Positions 16,830-28,468 of a stretch of DNA of 64,000 bases are shown one piece after another. Source of the DNA: Melastoma dodecandrum (taxonomy: Eukaryota > Streptophyta > Magnoliopsida > Myrtales > Melastomataceae); assembly GCA_029817715.1 (NCBI GenBank), contig JARUPY010000292.1, positions 3,675,001 through 3,739,000 of the forward strand, given 5' to 3'. The notes beneath the pieces were generated by a model. It did no database searches and was not told the DNA's origin. It saw nothing but the letters and a program-made list of their open reading frames with translations. The position numbers were made by a program, and so were the translations under genes. The first letter of the stretch is position 1. Every line of letters starts with the position of its first letter.

Positions 16830-17585
16830 TCAGCGGCCGCCGCCGATATCGAGGATGGCGCCCGTGGTGTAGGAGGCCTCGTCCGAGAGGAGCCACACGA
16901 TCGGTGCGGCGACCTCCTCGGCGGTGCCGGCCCGGCCCATCGGGACGGCGGGGCCGAGGCGCTCCACCCGGTCGGGCTCGCCGCCGCTAGCGTGGATGTC
17001 GGTGGCGATGATGCCGGGGGCGACCGCGTTGACGCGGATCCCCTCCCCCGCGACCTCGCGGGCGAGGCCGATGGTCAAGGAGTCGATGGCACCCTTCGAG
17101 GCGGCATAGTCCACGAACTGGCCGGGGCCGCCGAGGCGCGCCGCCACCGAGGACAGGTTGACGATCGCGCCCCCGGCCCCGCCGCGCTTGGTCGACATCC
17201 GCCGCACCGCCTCGCGGGCGCAGAGGAAGCTGCCGACCACGTTGGTGTTCATCATCCGCTGGAGCCGGGCGAGGCTCATGTCGGCGACGTCGGACTTCAC
17301 GTCGACCACGCCGGCATTGTTGACCAGCGCCGTGAGGCGTCCGAGCCCGTCGGCCGCCTGGAACAGGGCGATCACGTCGGCCTCGCTGCCGACATCGCCC
17401 TTCACGGCGCGCGCTCGGCCGCCCATGGCGGTGATCGCGTCGACCACAGCTTGCGCCGCAGCGGCGTCCGACACGTAGCTCAGGCAGACCGTGTAGCCGC
17501 GCTCGGCCAGCAACAGCGACACCGCCCGGCCGATGCCGCGGCCGCCGCCGGTGACGATGGCGACCCTGTTCTCAGCGCCCGACAT
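16830..17585 (-). CDS. short-chain dehydrogenase/reductase
   Basis: A 251-residue classical SDR. The cofactor motif TGGGRGIG is near residue 13-20, NNAG follows in the middle, and the catalytic residues are in IVNLSSVAARLG and DYAASKGA (Ser, Tyr-x-x-x-Lys). The ending GAILDIGGGR is typical of 3-oxoacyl-ACP-reductase-like members. The substrate cannot be told. It starts seven bases after the odhB stop and is followed by lpdA after 60 bases, so it is embedded in the 2-oxoglutarate dehydrogenase operon, an unusual place for an SDR. The ATG complemented at 17583-17585 is used. Confidence 0.9.
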   Translation of the reverse strand: MSGAENRVAIVTGGGRGIGRAVSLLLAERGYTVCLSYVSDAAAAQAVVDAITAMGGRARAVKGDVGSEADVIALFQAADGLGRLTALVNNAGVVDVKSDVADMSLARLQRMMNTNVVGSFLCAREAVRRMSTKRGGAGGAIVNLSSVAARLGGPGQFVDYAASKGAIDSLTIGLAREVAGEGIRVNAVAPGIIATDIHASGGEPDRVERLGPAVPMGRAGTAEEVAAPIVWLLSDEASYTTGAILDIGGGR

Positions 17586-17592
17586 GACAGCC

Positions 17593-18900
17593 TCAGAGGT
17601 CCAGCACAAGCCGTGCCGGATCCTCCAGCGCCTCCTTCACCCGCACGAGGAAGGTCACGGCCTCCTTACCGTCGACGATGCGATGGTCGTACGACAAAGC
17701 GAGGTACATCATCGGCCGCGCCTCGATCTTGCCGGCGCGGACCACCGGGCGCTCCTCGATGCGATGCATGCCGAGGATGCCCGATTGCGGCGCGTTCAGG
17801 ATCGGCGTCGACATCAGCGAGCCGTAGATGCCGCCGTTGGTGATCGTGAAGGTGCCGCCCTGCATCTCCTCGATCGAGAGCTTGCCGTCGCGCGCCTTCT
17901 TGCCGAAGCCCGCGATGGTCTTCTCGATGCCGGCGATGGACAGGTCGTCGGCGTTGCGCACCACCGGCACGACGAGACCCTTATCGGTCCCGACCGCGAT
18001 GCCGATGTGGTAGTAGTTCTTATAGACGAGGTCCTGCCCGTCGATCTCGGCATTGACCGCCGGAACGTCCTTGAGAGCGCCGATCACCGCCTTGGTGAAG
18101 AAGCCCATGAAGCCGAGCTTCGTGCCGTGCTTCTTCTCGAAGATGTCCTTGTACTGGCTGCGCATCGCCATCACGGCCGACATGTCGACGTCGTTGAACG
18201 TCGTCAGCATCGCCGCGGTGTCCTGCGCGTCCTTGAGGCGGCGCGCGATGGTCTGGCGCAGCTTCGTCATGCGCACGCGCTCTTCGCGCGACGCATCGTC
18301 CGGCGCCGAGGGGGCGCGCGGCAGGGTCGGGCGGGCCTCCTTGGCGGGAGCGGCGGACGGACCCTTCGCGATGGCACCGAGCATGTCGCCCTTGGTGACG
18401 CGGCCGTCCTTACCCGAGCCGTTCACGCCCGACGGATCGACGCCGGATTCGCGGGCGAGCTTGGCGACCGCGGGGCCGTTGTCACCCACAGGGCGCTGCT
18501 GAGCCGCCGGGGCCGCGGCGTCGCCGTGGTTGCCGTAGCCGGCGGAGGATTCCTGGGCCGGCGCCTCGGCCTTGGCGGGGGACACGGCCTTCGGAGCCTC
18601 GCTCCGGCTCTCGGCCTTGGCAGCCTCCTTCGGCGCCGCCTTCTTGGCACCGCCGCCGGCGCCGGCCTCGACGATCGAGCCGAGGAGCGCACCCGGCTCC
18701 ACGGTCTCGCCGTCCTTCACCAGGATCTCGCCGAGCTGGCCGGCGGCCGGGGCGTTGACCTCGAGGGTGACCTTGTCGGTCTCGAGCTCGACGATCGGCT
18801 CGTCGGCGGCGACCGGGTCGCCGGGCTTCTTGAACCAGCGGCCGATGGTGGCCTCGCTGACGGATTCGCCGAGCGTGGGGACGAGGATGTCGGTAGCCAT
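17593..18900 (-). CDS. odhB: 2-oxoglutarate dehydrogenase E2, dihydrolipoyl succinyltransferase
   Basis: A 435-residue E2 subunit (also called sucB). Domains in order: a lipoyl domain with the lipoyl-Lys in ETDKVTLEV (K43), an Ala/Pro/Lys-rich linker (about 85-140), a peripheral-subunit-binding domain ([31 protein letters not shown]), a second linker, and the acyltransferase core ending in [19 protein letters not shown] with catalytic His and Asp. It transfers the succinyl group to CoA. It lies between sucA and the SDR gene in one operon. Confidence 0.97.
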   Translation of the reverse strand: MATDILVPTLGESVSEATIGRWFKKPGDPVAADEPIVELETDKVTLEVNAPAAGQLGEILVKDGETVEPGALLGSIVEAGAGGGAKKAAPKEAAKAESRSEAPKAVSPAKAEAPAQESSAGYGNHGDAAAPAAQQRPVGDNGPAVAKLARESGVDPSGVNGSGKDGRVTKGDMLGAIAKGPSAAPAKEARPTLPRAPSAPDDASREERVRMTKLRQTIARRLKDAQDTAAMLTTFNDVDMSAVMAMRSQYKDIFEKKHGTKLGFMGFFTKAVIGALKDVPAVNAEIDGQDLVYKNYYHIGIAVGTDKGLVVPVVRNADDLSIAGIEKTIAGFGKKARDGKLSIEEMQGGTFTITNGGIYGSLMSTPILNAPQSGILGMHRIEERPVVRAGKIEARPMMYLALSYDHRIVDGKEAVTFLVRVKEALEDPARLVLDL

Positions 18901-18995
18901 AGGTCTCGCACTTCCGGATCGGTTGGGCCGTGCCGGACGGCCAGGAATTTAGAGGCGGCGGCCCAAGCGGGTCGCCGACACGTTCTGAAAGGGAA

Positions 18996-19315
18996 TCAGA
19001 CGGCCAGGGCCTCGTTGAGGAAGGCCTGGAGCTGTGCCTGGTGCTTCGACATCTGGCCGACCGCGGTCGAGGCCGAGGCGGGACGGCCGACGTAGCGGGG
19101 GCGCTTCACCGCGGAGCCGGCCTGGCCGAGCACCCATTCGAGGTAGGGCTCGACGAAGGACCAGCCGCCCATGTTCTTGGGTTCCTCCTGACACCAGATC
19201 ACGTCCGCGTTGCGGAAGCGCGCCATCTCGTTGGCCAAAGCTTTCAGCGGGAACGGGTAGAGCTGCTCGACGCGCATCAGGTAGATGTCGTTGAGGCCGC
19301 GCTTCTCTCGCTCCT

Positions 19316-19346
<31 letters not shown>

Positions 19347-20435
19347 CAGCACGACGCGGCGTATCTTGTCATCGCGCACCAGCTTGTTGGGGGCGCCCTC
19401 CACATCGGCGTCATCCCAGAGGACGCGGTGGAAGGTCGAGCCCTCGGCGAGCGCGTCGAGGTTCGAGACGGCGCGCTTATGGCGCAGCAGCGACTTGGGC
19501 GTCATCAGCACCAGCGGCTTGCGGAAGTCGCGCTTCAGCTGCCGGCGCAGGATGTGGAAGTAGTTCGCCGGCGTCGTGACGTTGGCGACCTGCATGTTGT
19601 CCTCGGCGCAGGCCTGGAGGTAGCGCTCCAGGCGGGCCGAGGAGTGCTCGGGCCCCTGCCCCTCGTAGCCGTGCGGCAGCAGCAGCACGAGGCCGGACAT
19701 GCGCAGCCACTTGGTCTCGCCGCTGGCCAGGAACTGGTCGATCACCACCTGGGCGCCGTTGGCGAAGTCGCCGAACTGCGCCTCCCACAGCACCAGGGCG
19801 TTCGGCTCAGCCAGTGAGTAGCCGTACTCGAAGCCCAGCACCGCCTCCTCGGAGAGCATCGAGTTGATGATCTCGATCGAGGCCTGCCCCTCGCGGATCG
19901 CGTTGAGCGGCGTGAAGCGCTGCTCGTTCTCCTGATCGATCACCACGGCGTGGCGCTGCGAGAAGGTGCCGCGCTCGACATCCTGGCCCGAGAGCCGGAC
20001 CCGGTTGCCGTCGAGCAGGGTCGCTCCGAAGGCGAGCGCCTCCGCGGTCGCCCAGTCGATGCCGACTCCCGTCTCCACCGCCTTGGCGCGGTTGTCCATG
20101 AAGCGCTGGATCGTGCGGTGCAGGTGGAAGCCCGGGGGCACCTGGGTGATCTTGCGGGCGATCTCCTGCAGGGTCTCGGCCGGTACGGCGGTGCGGCCGC
20201 GGCGCGGGTCGTCCACGTCCTCGTGCACGGCCTTGACGCCCGACCAGCGGCCGTCGAGCCAATCGGCCTTGTTCGCCTTGTAGCTGTTGGCGACGTCCAG
20301 CTCGCTGTCGAGCATGCCGCGGAACTCGGCCTTGCGGGCGTCGAGCGCCTCCTGGGTGACGGAGCCGTTCTCGACCAGCTTGCGGCCGTAATTCTCCAGC
20401 ACCGACGGATGCTTGCGGATCCGCTGATACATCTT

Positions 20436-20475
<40 letters not shown>

Positions 20476-21986
20476 AAGCGGCGGTAGCAGAGCATGTCGA
20501 TGACGACCGGCTTGCCGAACTTCTGGCGGTACTCGACCGCGACCTTCGCCGCGAAGGTGACGGCCTCGGGGTCGTCGCCGTTGCAGTGGAAGATCGGCGC
20601 CTCGACCATCTTGGCGACGTCGGACGGGTAGGGCGAGGAGCGCGAGAAGCGCGGATCGGTGGTGAAGCCGATCTGATTGTTGATGATGAAGTGGATCGAG
20701 CCGCCGGTGCGGTGTCCCTTCAGGCCCGAGAGGCCGAAGCACTCCGCCACCACGCCCTGGCCCGCGAAGGCGGCGTCGCCGTGGATCAGCAGCGGCAGCA
20801 CGGTGCGGCGCTCGATATTGGGCTTGGCCCACTGGTCCTGCTTGGCGCGGACCTTCCCCAGCACCACCGGATCGACGATCTCCAGGTGCGACGGGTTGGC
20901 GGTGAGCGACAGGTGGACGTTGTTGCCGTCGAAGGCGCGGTCCGAGGAGGCGCCCAGGTGGTACTTCACGTCGCCCGAGCCCTCGACCTCGGCCGGGGAG
21001 GCCGAACCGCCCTTGAACTCGTGGAACACCGCCCGGAAGGGCTTGGCCATCACGTTGGTGAGCACGTTGAGCCGGCCGCGATGGGCCATGCCGAGCACGA
21101 TCTCGCGCACGCCCAGCGCGCCGCCGCGCTTGATGATCTGCTCCAGCGCCGGGATCATCGACTCGCTGCCGTCGAGACCGAAGCGCTTCGTGCCGGTGTA
21201 TTTGAGATCGAGAAACTTCTCGAAGCCCTCGGCCTCGATCAGCTTGTTGAGGATTGCGCGACGGCCCTCGGGCGTGAACGAGATCTCCTTGTCCTTGCCC
21301 TCGATGCGCTCCTGGATCCAAGCCTTCTCGGCCGGATCGGAGATGTGCATGAACTCGACGCCGAGCGTCTGGCAGTAGGTCCGCTCCAGGATGTCGACGA
21401 TCTCGCGGATCGTGCCGAACTGGAGGCCGAGCACGTTGTCGAGGAAGATCGGGCGGTCCCAATCGGATTCCTCGGTGAAGCCGTAATGCTGCGGGTGCAG
21501 CTCCTCGTGATCGCCGCGCGGTGCCAGGCCCAGCGGGTCGAGCTTGGCGTGCAGGTGGCCGCGCATGCGGTAGGAGCGGATCAGCATGATCGCCCGCACC
21601 GAATCCTTGGTCGCCTGCTCGACCGAGACGCCGGTCGTGGCGGAAACTGTGTCCTGCGGCTTGCCGGGCTTGGCCTCCTTGGCGTCCCGGGCGACGATCC
21701 GGTCGCCGACCGCCTTCTCCAGGGCGCCCCAGTTGCCGTCGAGCGCCGAGACCAGCTCGCCGTTCAGCGGCACCGGCCAGTTCGGCTTTTCCCAGGAGGC
21801 GCCGGCGGCGTTCTTCCCGACGAGCGTCTCGTCCTCGCCGAGCCCCTTGAAGAAGCTCTGCCACTCCGGATCCACCGAGGCGGGGTTGCGGGCGTAGGCC
21901 GCCTGCAATTCCTCGATGTAGGCGGCGTTGGCGCCGTAAAGGAACGAGGTTTCGAGGAGCGCTTCGTTCACGTCCTGGCGTGCCAT
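18996..21986 (-). CDS. sucA: 2-oxoglutarate dehydrogenase E1 component
   Basis: A 996-residue thiamine-diphosphate enzyme that decarboxylates 2-oxoglutarate and loads succinyl groups on E2. Seen: the N-terminal FLYGANAAYIEELQAAYARNP segment that contacts E2, GMAHRGRLNVL, the TPP-binding HGDAAFAGQGVVAE region, and the transketolase-like second half with ALVLWEAQFGDFANGAQVVIDQF and CQEEPKNMGGW near the end. The size is normal. The gene begins 174 bases downstream of sucD in a spacer that contains two stable hairpins. Confidence 0.97.
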
Positions 21987-22063
21987 GGTGCGTCCATCCT
22001 GTCGCGCGGGCAGGAGCCCTGCCCTTCAGGCTCTCCGTCAGCGCGGCGGATCGCCCTCAAACC

Positions 22064-22100
22064 GAGACGGGGCGGGTGACCGCCCCGCTGAAATCGTCTC
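22064..22100. promoter_or_regulatory. stem-loop in the sucD-sucA spacer (sucA-proximal)
   Basis: GGGGCGG (22069-22075) pairs with CCGCCCC (22080-22086) around a four-base loop, and GAGAC (22064-22068) can pair with GTCTC (22096-22100). There is no T-run, so it looks like an intercistronic mRNA structure rather than a terminator. Confidence 0.5.
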
Positions 22101-22116
22101 TGCACGCCCGATATGG

Positions 22117-22145
22117 GCGTTGCGGCCCTGCAATGGCCGCAACGC
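22117..22145. promoter_or_regulatory. perfect 11-bp hairpin just after sucD
   Basis: GCGTTGCGGCC (22117-22127) and its exact reverse complement (22135-22145) flank a seven-base loop. On the transcribed minus strand it follows the sucD stop by 15 bases, where it could slow 3' decay or attenuate sucA. Confidence 0.6.
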
Positions 22146-22160
22146 AGGCGCGCGGGGCTC

Positions 22161-23045
22161 TTAGCCCTTCAGCACCTCGACGAGCGTCGAGCCCAGGCGA
22201 GCCGGCGACGGCGACACACGGATGCCGGCGGCCTCCATCGCGGCGATCTTGTCCTCGGCGCCGCCCTTGCCGCCCGAGATGATCGCGCCGGCATGGCCCA
22301 TGCGGCGGCCCGGAGGCGCCGTGCGGCCGGCGATGAAGCCGACCATCGGCTTCTTGCGCCCGCGCTTGGCCTCGTCCTTCAGGAACTGCGCGGCTTCCTC
22401 CTCGGCCGAACCGCCGATCTCGCCGATCATCACGATCGACTCGGTCTTCGGGTCGGCCAGGAACAGCTCCAGCACGTCGATGAACTCGGTGCCCTTCACC
22501 GGGTCGCCGCCGATGCCGACCGCGGTGGTCTGGCCGAGGCCGGCATTGGAGGTCTGGAACACCGCCTCGTAGGTCAGCGTGCCCGAGCGGGACACGATGC
22601 CGACCGAGCCCCGCCGGAAGATGTTGGCCGGCATGATGCCGATCTTCGACTCGCCCGCCGTGACGATGCCGGGGCAGTTCGGCCCGACGAGGCGCGACTT
22701 CGAGCCTTCGAGCGCCCGCTTCACCCGCACCATGTCGAGCACCGGGATGCCCTCCGTGATGCAGACGATCAGCGGCACCTCGGCGGCGATCGCCTCGCAG
22801 ATCGCATCCGCCGCGCCGGGCGGCGGCACGTAGACCACCGAGGCCTCGGCGCCCGTGGCCTCGCGGGCCTCCGCCACCGTGTCGAAGACCGGCAGGCCGA
22901 GATGGCTGGAGCCGCCCTTACCGGGGCTCGTGCCGCCGACCATCTGGGTGCCGTACGCGATGGCCTGCTCGGAGTGGAAGGTCCCGTTCTTGCCGGTGAA
23001 ACCCTGGCAGATGACCTTGGTGTTGGCGTCGATCATCACCGACAT
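22161..23045 (-). CDS. sucD: succinyl-CoA synthetase alpha subunit
   Basis: A 294-residue CoA-binding subunit of succinate-CoA ligase. Seen: [55 protein letters not shown] and the phosphohistidine loop [13 protein letters not shown]. The ATG complemented at 23043-23045 starts two bases after the sucC stop, so translation is coupled. The enzyme makes ATP or GTP from succinyl-CoA in the TCA cycle. Confidence 0.97.
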   Translation of the reverse strand: MSVMIDANTKVICQGFTGKNGTFHSEQAIAYGTQMVGGTSPGKGGSSHLGLPVFDTVAEAREATGAEASVVYVPPPGAADAICEAIAAEVPLIVCITEGIPVLDMVRVKRALEGSKSRLVGPNCPGIVTAGESKIGIMPANIFRRGSVGIVSRSGTLTYEAVFQTSNAGLGQTTAVGIGGDPVKGTEFIDVLELFLADPKTESIVMIGEIGGSAEEEAAQFLKDEAKRGRKKPMVGFIAGRTAPPGRRMGHAGAIISGGKGGAEDKIAAMEAAGIRVSPSPARLGSTLVEVLKG

Positions 23046-23047
23046 GA

Positions 23048-24244
23048 TCAGGCTCCCTTCACGGCGGCGACGATCTTCTGGGCGGCGTCGTCGAGGTCGT
23101 CCGCCGGGATGACGTTGAGGCCGGAATTGCGGATGATGGCCTTGCCCTGCTCGACGTTGGTGCCTTCGAGGCGCACCACCAGCGGCACCTGCAGGCCCAC
23201 CGCCTTCACGGCCGCGATCACGCCGTTGGCGATCACGTCGCACTTCATGATCCCGCCGAAGATGTTGACGAGGATCCCCTTCACGTTCGGGTCGGCGGTG
23301 ATGATCTTGAACGCCGCCGTGACCTTCTCCTCGGAGGCGCCGCCGCCGACATCCAGGAAGTTGGCCGGGCTTTCGCCGTAGAGCTTGATGATGTCCATGG
23401 TCGCCATGGCGAGGCCGGCGCCGTTGACCATGCAGCCGATCGTGCCGTCGAGCGCGATGTAGGCGAGGTCGTACTTCGACGCCTCGATCTCCTTGGCGTC
23501 CTCCTCGGTCTCGTCGCGCAGGGCGACGATGTCGGGATGCCGGTAGAGGGCGTTCGAATCGAAGGCCATCTTGGCGTCGAGGCACTTGAGGTGCCCGTCG
23601 GCGGTCAGCACCAGCGGGTTAATCTCTAGCAGGCTCATGTCCTTGGCCACGAAGGCCGCGTAGAGCTTCTCGGTCAGGGCGGCGGCTTCCTTGGCCTGGG
23701 CGCCGGAGAGGCCGAGGGCCTTGGCGACGGCGCGGCCATGATGGGGCATCACGCCGGTCGCCGGATCGACCGCGATCGTGTGGATCTTCTCGGGCGTGTC
23801 GTGGGCGACCGCCTCGATGTCCATGCCGCCCTCGGTCGAGACGACGAAGGCGACGCCGCCGGTCGCGCGGTCGACCAGCATCGACAGGTAGAATTCCTTC
23901 GCGATGTCGGCGCCTTCCTCGATGTAGAGGCGGTTGACCTGCTTGCCGTCCGGGCCGGTCTGGATCGTCACCAGGGTCTGGCCGAGCATCTCGCCGGCAT
24001 AGTGCTTCACCTCGTCGATCGACTTGGTGACGCGCACGCCGCCCTTGGCACCCTCGGGGGCGCCCTTGAAGGTGCCCTTGCCGCGGCCGCCCGCGTGGAT
24101 CTGGCTCTTCACGACCCAGACCGGACCGCCGAGCTCCTTGGCGGCGGCCTCGGCCTCCGACGGGTTGAAGATCGCCACGCCGCGGGAGACGGGCAGGCCG
24201 AACTCCTTCAGCACGGCCTTGGCCTGGTATTCGTGGATATTCAT
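23048..24244 (-). CDS. sucC: succinyl-CoA synthetase beta subunit
   Basis: A 398-residue ATP-grasp subunit. The N-terminus [22 protein letters not shown], the [14 protein letters not shown] nucleotide-binding stretch, [10 protein letters not shown] and the C-terminal [19 protein letters not shown] are all typical. Length is normal. It lies upstream of sucD and downstream of mdh, and a 29-base-arm inverted repeat fills the gap before it. Confidence 0.97.
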   Translation of the reverse strand: MNIHEYQAKAVLKEFGLPVSRGVAIFNPSEAEAAAKELGGPVWVVKSQIHAGGRGKGTFKGAPEGAKGGVRVTKSIDEVKHYAGEMLGQTLVTIQTGPDGKQVNRLYIEEGADIAKEFYLSMLVDRATGGVAFVVSTEGGMDIEAVAHDTPEKIHTIAVDPATGVMPHHGRAVAKALGLSGAQAKEAAALTEKLYAAFVAKDMSLLEINPLVLTADGHLKCLDAKMAFDSNALYRHPDIVALRDETEEDAKEIEASKYDLAYIALDGTIGCMVNGAGLAMATMDIIKLYGESPANFLDVGGGASEEKVTAAFKIITADPNVKGILVNIFGGIMKCDVIANGVIAAVKAVGLQVPLVVRLEGTNVEQGKAIIRNSGLNVIPADDLDDAAQKIVAAVKGA

Positions 24245-24263
24245 CGGGACCTCGTGGGGGAGG

Positions 24264-24353
24264 AGCGAATAGGGAATAGCGAGTAGCGAATAGTTCGAGT
24301 GGAGCGAGCGGACCAGCGAGGCCTTATTCGCTACTCGCTATTCCCTATTCGCT
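24264..24353. repeat. large inverted repeat between mdh and sucC
   Basis: Two 29-base arms (24264-24292 and 24325-24353) are exact reverse complements around a 32-base loop. Each arm is AT-richer than its surroundings and made of short internal repeats of the type GCGAATAG/GCGAGTAG. It could form a long hairpin in the operon mRNA or a cruciform in DNA. Confidence 0.9.
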
Positions 24354-24358
24354 ATGAA

Positions 24359-25665
<1,307 letters not shown>

Positions 25666-25694
25666 GAAGGCCCGGACGCAAGGTCCGGGCCTTC
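25666..25694 (-). terminator. terminator-like hairpin after the TetR gene
   Basis: GAAGGCCCGGA (25666-25676) pairs exactly with 25684-25694 around a seven-base loop. It sits 25 bases beyond the TetR-family stop on the minus strand and is followed by a T-containing stretch. Confidence 0.7.
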
Positions 25695-25719
25695 ACAGAT
25701 GCATCGGCATCGCGCCGGT

Positions 25720-26289
25720 TCAGAGCACGCCGGAGCGCAGAACCCGCTGGATCGCATGGATCACGGCGCCGAAGCGCGCCTCGATCAGGTCACGCGGCAC
25801 TTCGGCATCGTGCTGGATCGCCAGCGGATGCGTGAACCGGTAGCTCGCGTCGAAGATGTAGGCGATCGCCCGTTCCCGGTCGCGGGCCGAGAAGATCCCG
25901 GAGGTGATCCCCTCCTCGACCACCCGCTCCACGAGGCTGCGCAGGCGCACGCGGTGCCGCCGGGCGATCGGCCGCGCCGCCACGGTGGCGTCGAGATGCA
26001 CGGCGAACAGATTCGGCTCGTCAAACAGCGCGTCGCGCTGCACGGTCGCCAGGGCGGTCAGCAGACGCTCGATCTTGTCGTCGGCCGGATCGGGTGCATC
26101 GGCGATGCCGGCGAGCCGGGCCTCGACCTCGCGGAGCCAGCGCCCGGCCACCGCGTCGAGGAGCGCATCCTTCGACGGGAAGTAGCGATAGACGTTGGCG
26201 TGGGTCATGCCGGCCTCGGCGGCGACGGCCACAACCGTGACGCGTTTCGGGCCGAGCCGGGAAAGATGCTCCGTGGCGATGCCGAGCAA
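25720..26289 (-). CDS. TetR-family transcriptional regulator
   Basis: A protein of about 189 residues. The N-terminal helix-turn-helix is clear: ATEHLSRLGPKRVTVVAVAAEAGMTHANVYRYFPSKDALLDAV. The ligand-binding C-terminal half is variable. It ends in a helix with ARFGAVIHAIQRVLRSGVL. The start is uncertain: TTG at 26289 is the only common start codon in frame, but the homologous reading continues about 20 residues further upstream without a usual start codon. The effector and targets are unknown. Confidence 0.82.
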   Translation of the reverse strand: MLGIATEHLSRLGPKRVTVVAVAAEAGMTHANVYRYFPSKDALLDAVAGRWLREVEARLAGIADAPDPADDKIERLLTALATVQRDALFDEPNLFAVHLDATVAARPIARRHRVRLRSLVERVVEEGITSGIFSARDRERAIAYIFDASYRFTHPLAIQHDAEVPRDLIEARFGAVIHAIQRVLRSGVL

Positions 26290-26643
26290 CCTTACGTCGG
26301 CCGCGACGGGTGTGCGGGTCCGCTGCGTTCCGGCGTCGCCGACATCGCGGATCGGGCCGGTCTCCGCGTCGTCGGTTCCAGTAAGCTTACCCTTGACGGT
26401 GAGCGACTCTTCCGTGGACCCAGTCGATTCTGGTTTAAGGAACGGAAGAGGAAGGCGGGAGGTGGACAGGTGGTAGGGCGAGACGGACCCCCATCAAACC
26501 GGCTGAAGCGTCCCGGCGCTTCGCATTGACGTTACGGCTTCCCCCCGGGAGCCCGGTTACCGCAGCGGATTAAGACCGCTTAAAGACTCCTATGTGTCAG
26601 TTTGCCTTGAGAAGGCAACAAATTTTTCTCGTTATCACCTGCG
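26290..26643. other. intergenic region with an orphan plus-strand hairpin
   Basis: A 354-base gap holding the TetR upstream region. It contains a terminator-like hairpin at 26602-26627 that faces no plus-strand gene. No coding frame is supported. Confidence 0.5.
26602..26627 (+). terminator. terminator-like hairpin without a known gene
   Basis: TTGCCTT (26602-26608) and AAGGCAA (26612-26618) form a seven-pair stem with a three-base loop; a run of five T follows at 26623-26627. It would end a plus-strand transcript, but no plus-strand gene precedes it. Confidence 0.45.
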
Positions 26644-27420
26644 TCAGAAGCGGTTCTTCCACGCCCTTAGAGCGACGAACACCGTTTCGGGGTCACTTTC
26701 TGGCGGCACATCCACGGATTTCGCCAGAGTCGGCAGCGCGCTGCGCAGGAAGGGATTGGTCGCGCGCTCCGCCTCCATGGTCGAGGGCACGAGGAAGCGG
26801 CCCTCCGCCTTCGCGCGCTCGGCCTCGGCGAAGCGGGCCTTGAGAGCCGCGTTGTCGGGTTCGGCCGCCAGGGCGAAGCGCGCATTGGAGAGTACGTAGT
26901 CGTGCCCGCTGAAGACCCGCGCCGCGTCGGGCAAGTCGTCGAAGCGCCGCAGCGACCGGTAGAGGGTCTCGGGCGAGTCTTCCAGCACCCGTCCGCAGCC
27001 CAGAGTGAACAGCGTGTCGCCGGCGCAGACGATCCCGGCTTGCGCGAACCAGTAGGTGACGTGGTCGGTGCAATGGCCGGGGGTCTCCCAGACCGTTGCC
27101 GCGAGGTCCCCGACCCGCACCGTGTCGCCCTCCCGGACGGCGAGGTCCACCTGCGGGACCGCGTCGCCGGCCCTGGCGGGCGCCACGACCCGGGCGCCGG
27201 TGGCCTGCTTCACCGCCGGAATGCCCTCGACATGGTCGCTGTGCCGGTGGGTCACCAGGATGTCGGTCAGCCGCCAGCCGGTCTCATCGAGCGCCTTCAG
27301 GACCGGTCCGGCCTCGGGCACGTCGATCGCCGCGCAGGCCCCGGTGGCGGGGTCGCGGATCAGGACCCCGATATTGTCGCTCCGGCACAGGAAGGTGCGG
27401 ATCTCGGTCTCGGCCGCCAT
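26644..27420 (-). CDS. gloB: hydroxyacylglutathione hydrolase (glyoxalase II)
   Basis: A 258-residue metallo-beta-lactamase-fold hydrolase that splits S-lactoylglutathione. The metal site is visible: THRHSDH (HxHxDH), the His in TPGHCTDH, the Asp in CAGDTLF, and the His in FSGHDYVLSN. The C-terminal part contains the NPFLR motif typical of GloB. The ATG complemented at 27418-27420 is used because upstream residues lack family resemblance. It is divergent from the methyltransferase gene, with 142 bases between starts. Confidence 0.95.
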   Translation of the reverse strand: MAAETEIRTFLCRSDNIGVLIRDPATGACAAIDVPEAGPVLKALDETGWRLTDILVTHRHSDHVEGIPAVKQATGARVVAPARAGDAVPQVDLAVREGDTVRVGDLAATVWETPGHCTDHVTYWFAQAGIVCAGDTLFTLGCGRVLEDSPETLYRSLRRFDDLPDAARVFSGHDYVLSNARFALAAEPDNAALKARFAEAERAKAEGRFLVPSTMEAERATNPFLRSALPTLAKSVDVPPESDPETVFVALRAWKNRF

Positions 27421-27562
27421 CGAATGAAGAATCTCCGCCCTGCGCGCATGCCGCCGCCGTGAACGGGCGATGGCGCGGCCCGGTTCCTTCGGTGCTTGCC
27501 CCGGGCCGTCCGGCTCACCATTGAGTACGGTGAACGTTCCGGCTCCGGTGTCCTGTCCCTTC

Positions 27563-28297
27563 ATGCGTCTCGACGTCAACGGCTTGCGGGCCTTCTACGC
27601 CAGCCCCCTGGGCCGCACGACGCATCGCGTGGTCGGCCGCTCGATCCATGCGTTCCTCGGCTCGGTCTCGGGGCTGCGCGTGCTCGGTATCGGCTATGCC
27701 ATGCCGTATCTCGGCCCGGTCCACTGCATCGCCGAGCGCACCCTCGCGTTCATGCCGACCAGCCAGGGGGTGGTGAACTGGCCGCCGAGCGGCCGGTCCT
27801 GCACGGCCTTGGCCGATCCCACCATGATGCCGCTGCCCGAATCCGCGGTCGACCGGATCATCCTGATCCACGCCCTCGAAGCCGTGGAGAGCCCCTCGGA
27901 GCTGCTCCAGGAGGTGTGGCGGACCCTCACCCCCGGCGGGCGGATGATCCTGGTGGTGCCGAACCGGCGGGGGGTCTGGGCGCGGCGGGAGGCGACGCCC
28001 TTCGGCCACGGACAGCCCTACAGCCGCTCCCAGCTCGGGCGTCTGATGCGCGAGACGCTGTTCTCGCCGGTGAACTGGACCGAGACCCTCTATATGCCGC
28101 CGGTGCGCTCGCGCCTGATGCTGCGCACGGGGCCGGCCTGGGAATGGACCGGGACCAGCCTGTCGCTGCCGTTTGCGGGCCTCCACGTGGTCGACGCGAC
28201 GAAGCAGCTCTACCGGCCGGTCACGGTGCGGCAGGTGCGGCGCGCCCGCCGCCTCGCCCCGGCCCGGGCGCTGGTGCCGGCGCCCGCCCCGGGCTGA
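27563..28297 (+). CDS. class I SAM-dependent methyltransferase
   Basis: A 244-residue protein. The SAM-binding motif is VLGIGYAMPYLG (about residues 45-56), with ADPTMMPLPESAVDRIILIHALEAVESP (motifs II-III) and LTPGGRMILVVPNRRGVWARRE (post-III). The arrangement is that of the Methyltransf_11 type found next to gloB in many alphaproteobacteria. The substrate is unknown. The C-terminus is rich in Arg, Ala and Pro. Confidence 0.88.
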   Translation: MRLDVNGLRAFYASPLGRTTHRVVGRSIHAFLGSVSGLRVLGIGYAMPYLGPVHCIAERTLAFMPTSQGVVNWPPSGRSCTALADPTMMPLPESAVDRIILIHALEAVESPSELLQEVWRTLTPGGRMILVVPNRRGVWARREATPFGHGQPYSRSQLGRLMRETLFSPVNWTETLYMPPVRSRLMLRTGPAWEWTGTSLSLPFAGLHVVDATKQLYRPVTVRQVRRARRLAPARALVPAPAPG

Positions 28298-28468
28298 GCG
28301 GGACGCGCGCGCCCTGTCTCGGACGGGTGCGGTCGTATCGCCACACGCGCACCGGCACGCCAGCGCTTCCTCCGCTCAGGTCCCTGATGAACCGCAGGTT
28401 TTCGTCGCAAGGCCGGTAGCCAGACCTGCGGAACCCGCTTAGACGGGCCGCAACCGGGACCGACTGGG

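Noticed and set aside
15372..17843. Long plus-strand frame antisense to lpdA and the SDR gene
   Set aside because: It overlaps well-supported genes throughout and has shadow-type composition.
19950..22079. Long plus-strand frame antisense to sucA
   Set aside because: It lies inside a gene with unmistakable family motifs on the other strand.
24264..24353. CRISPR-like repeat array
   Set aside because: It is one inverted pair, not evenly spaced direct repeats, and no cas genes are present.
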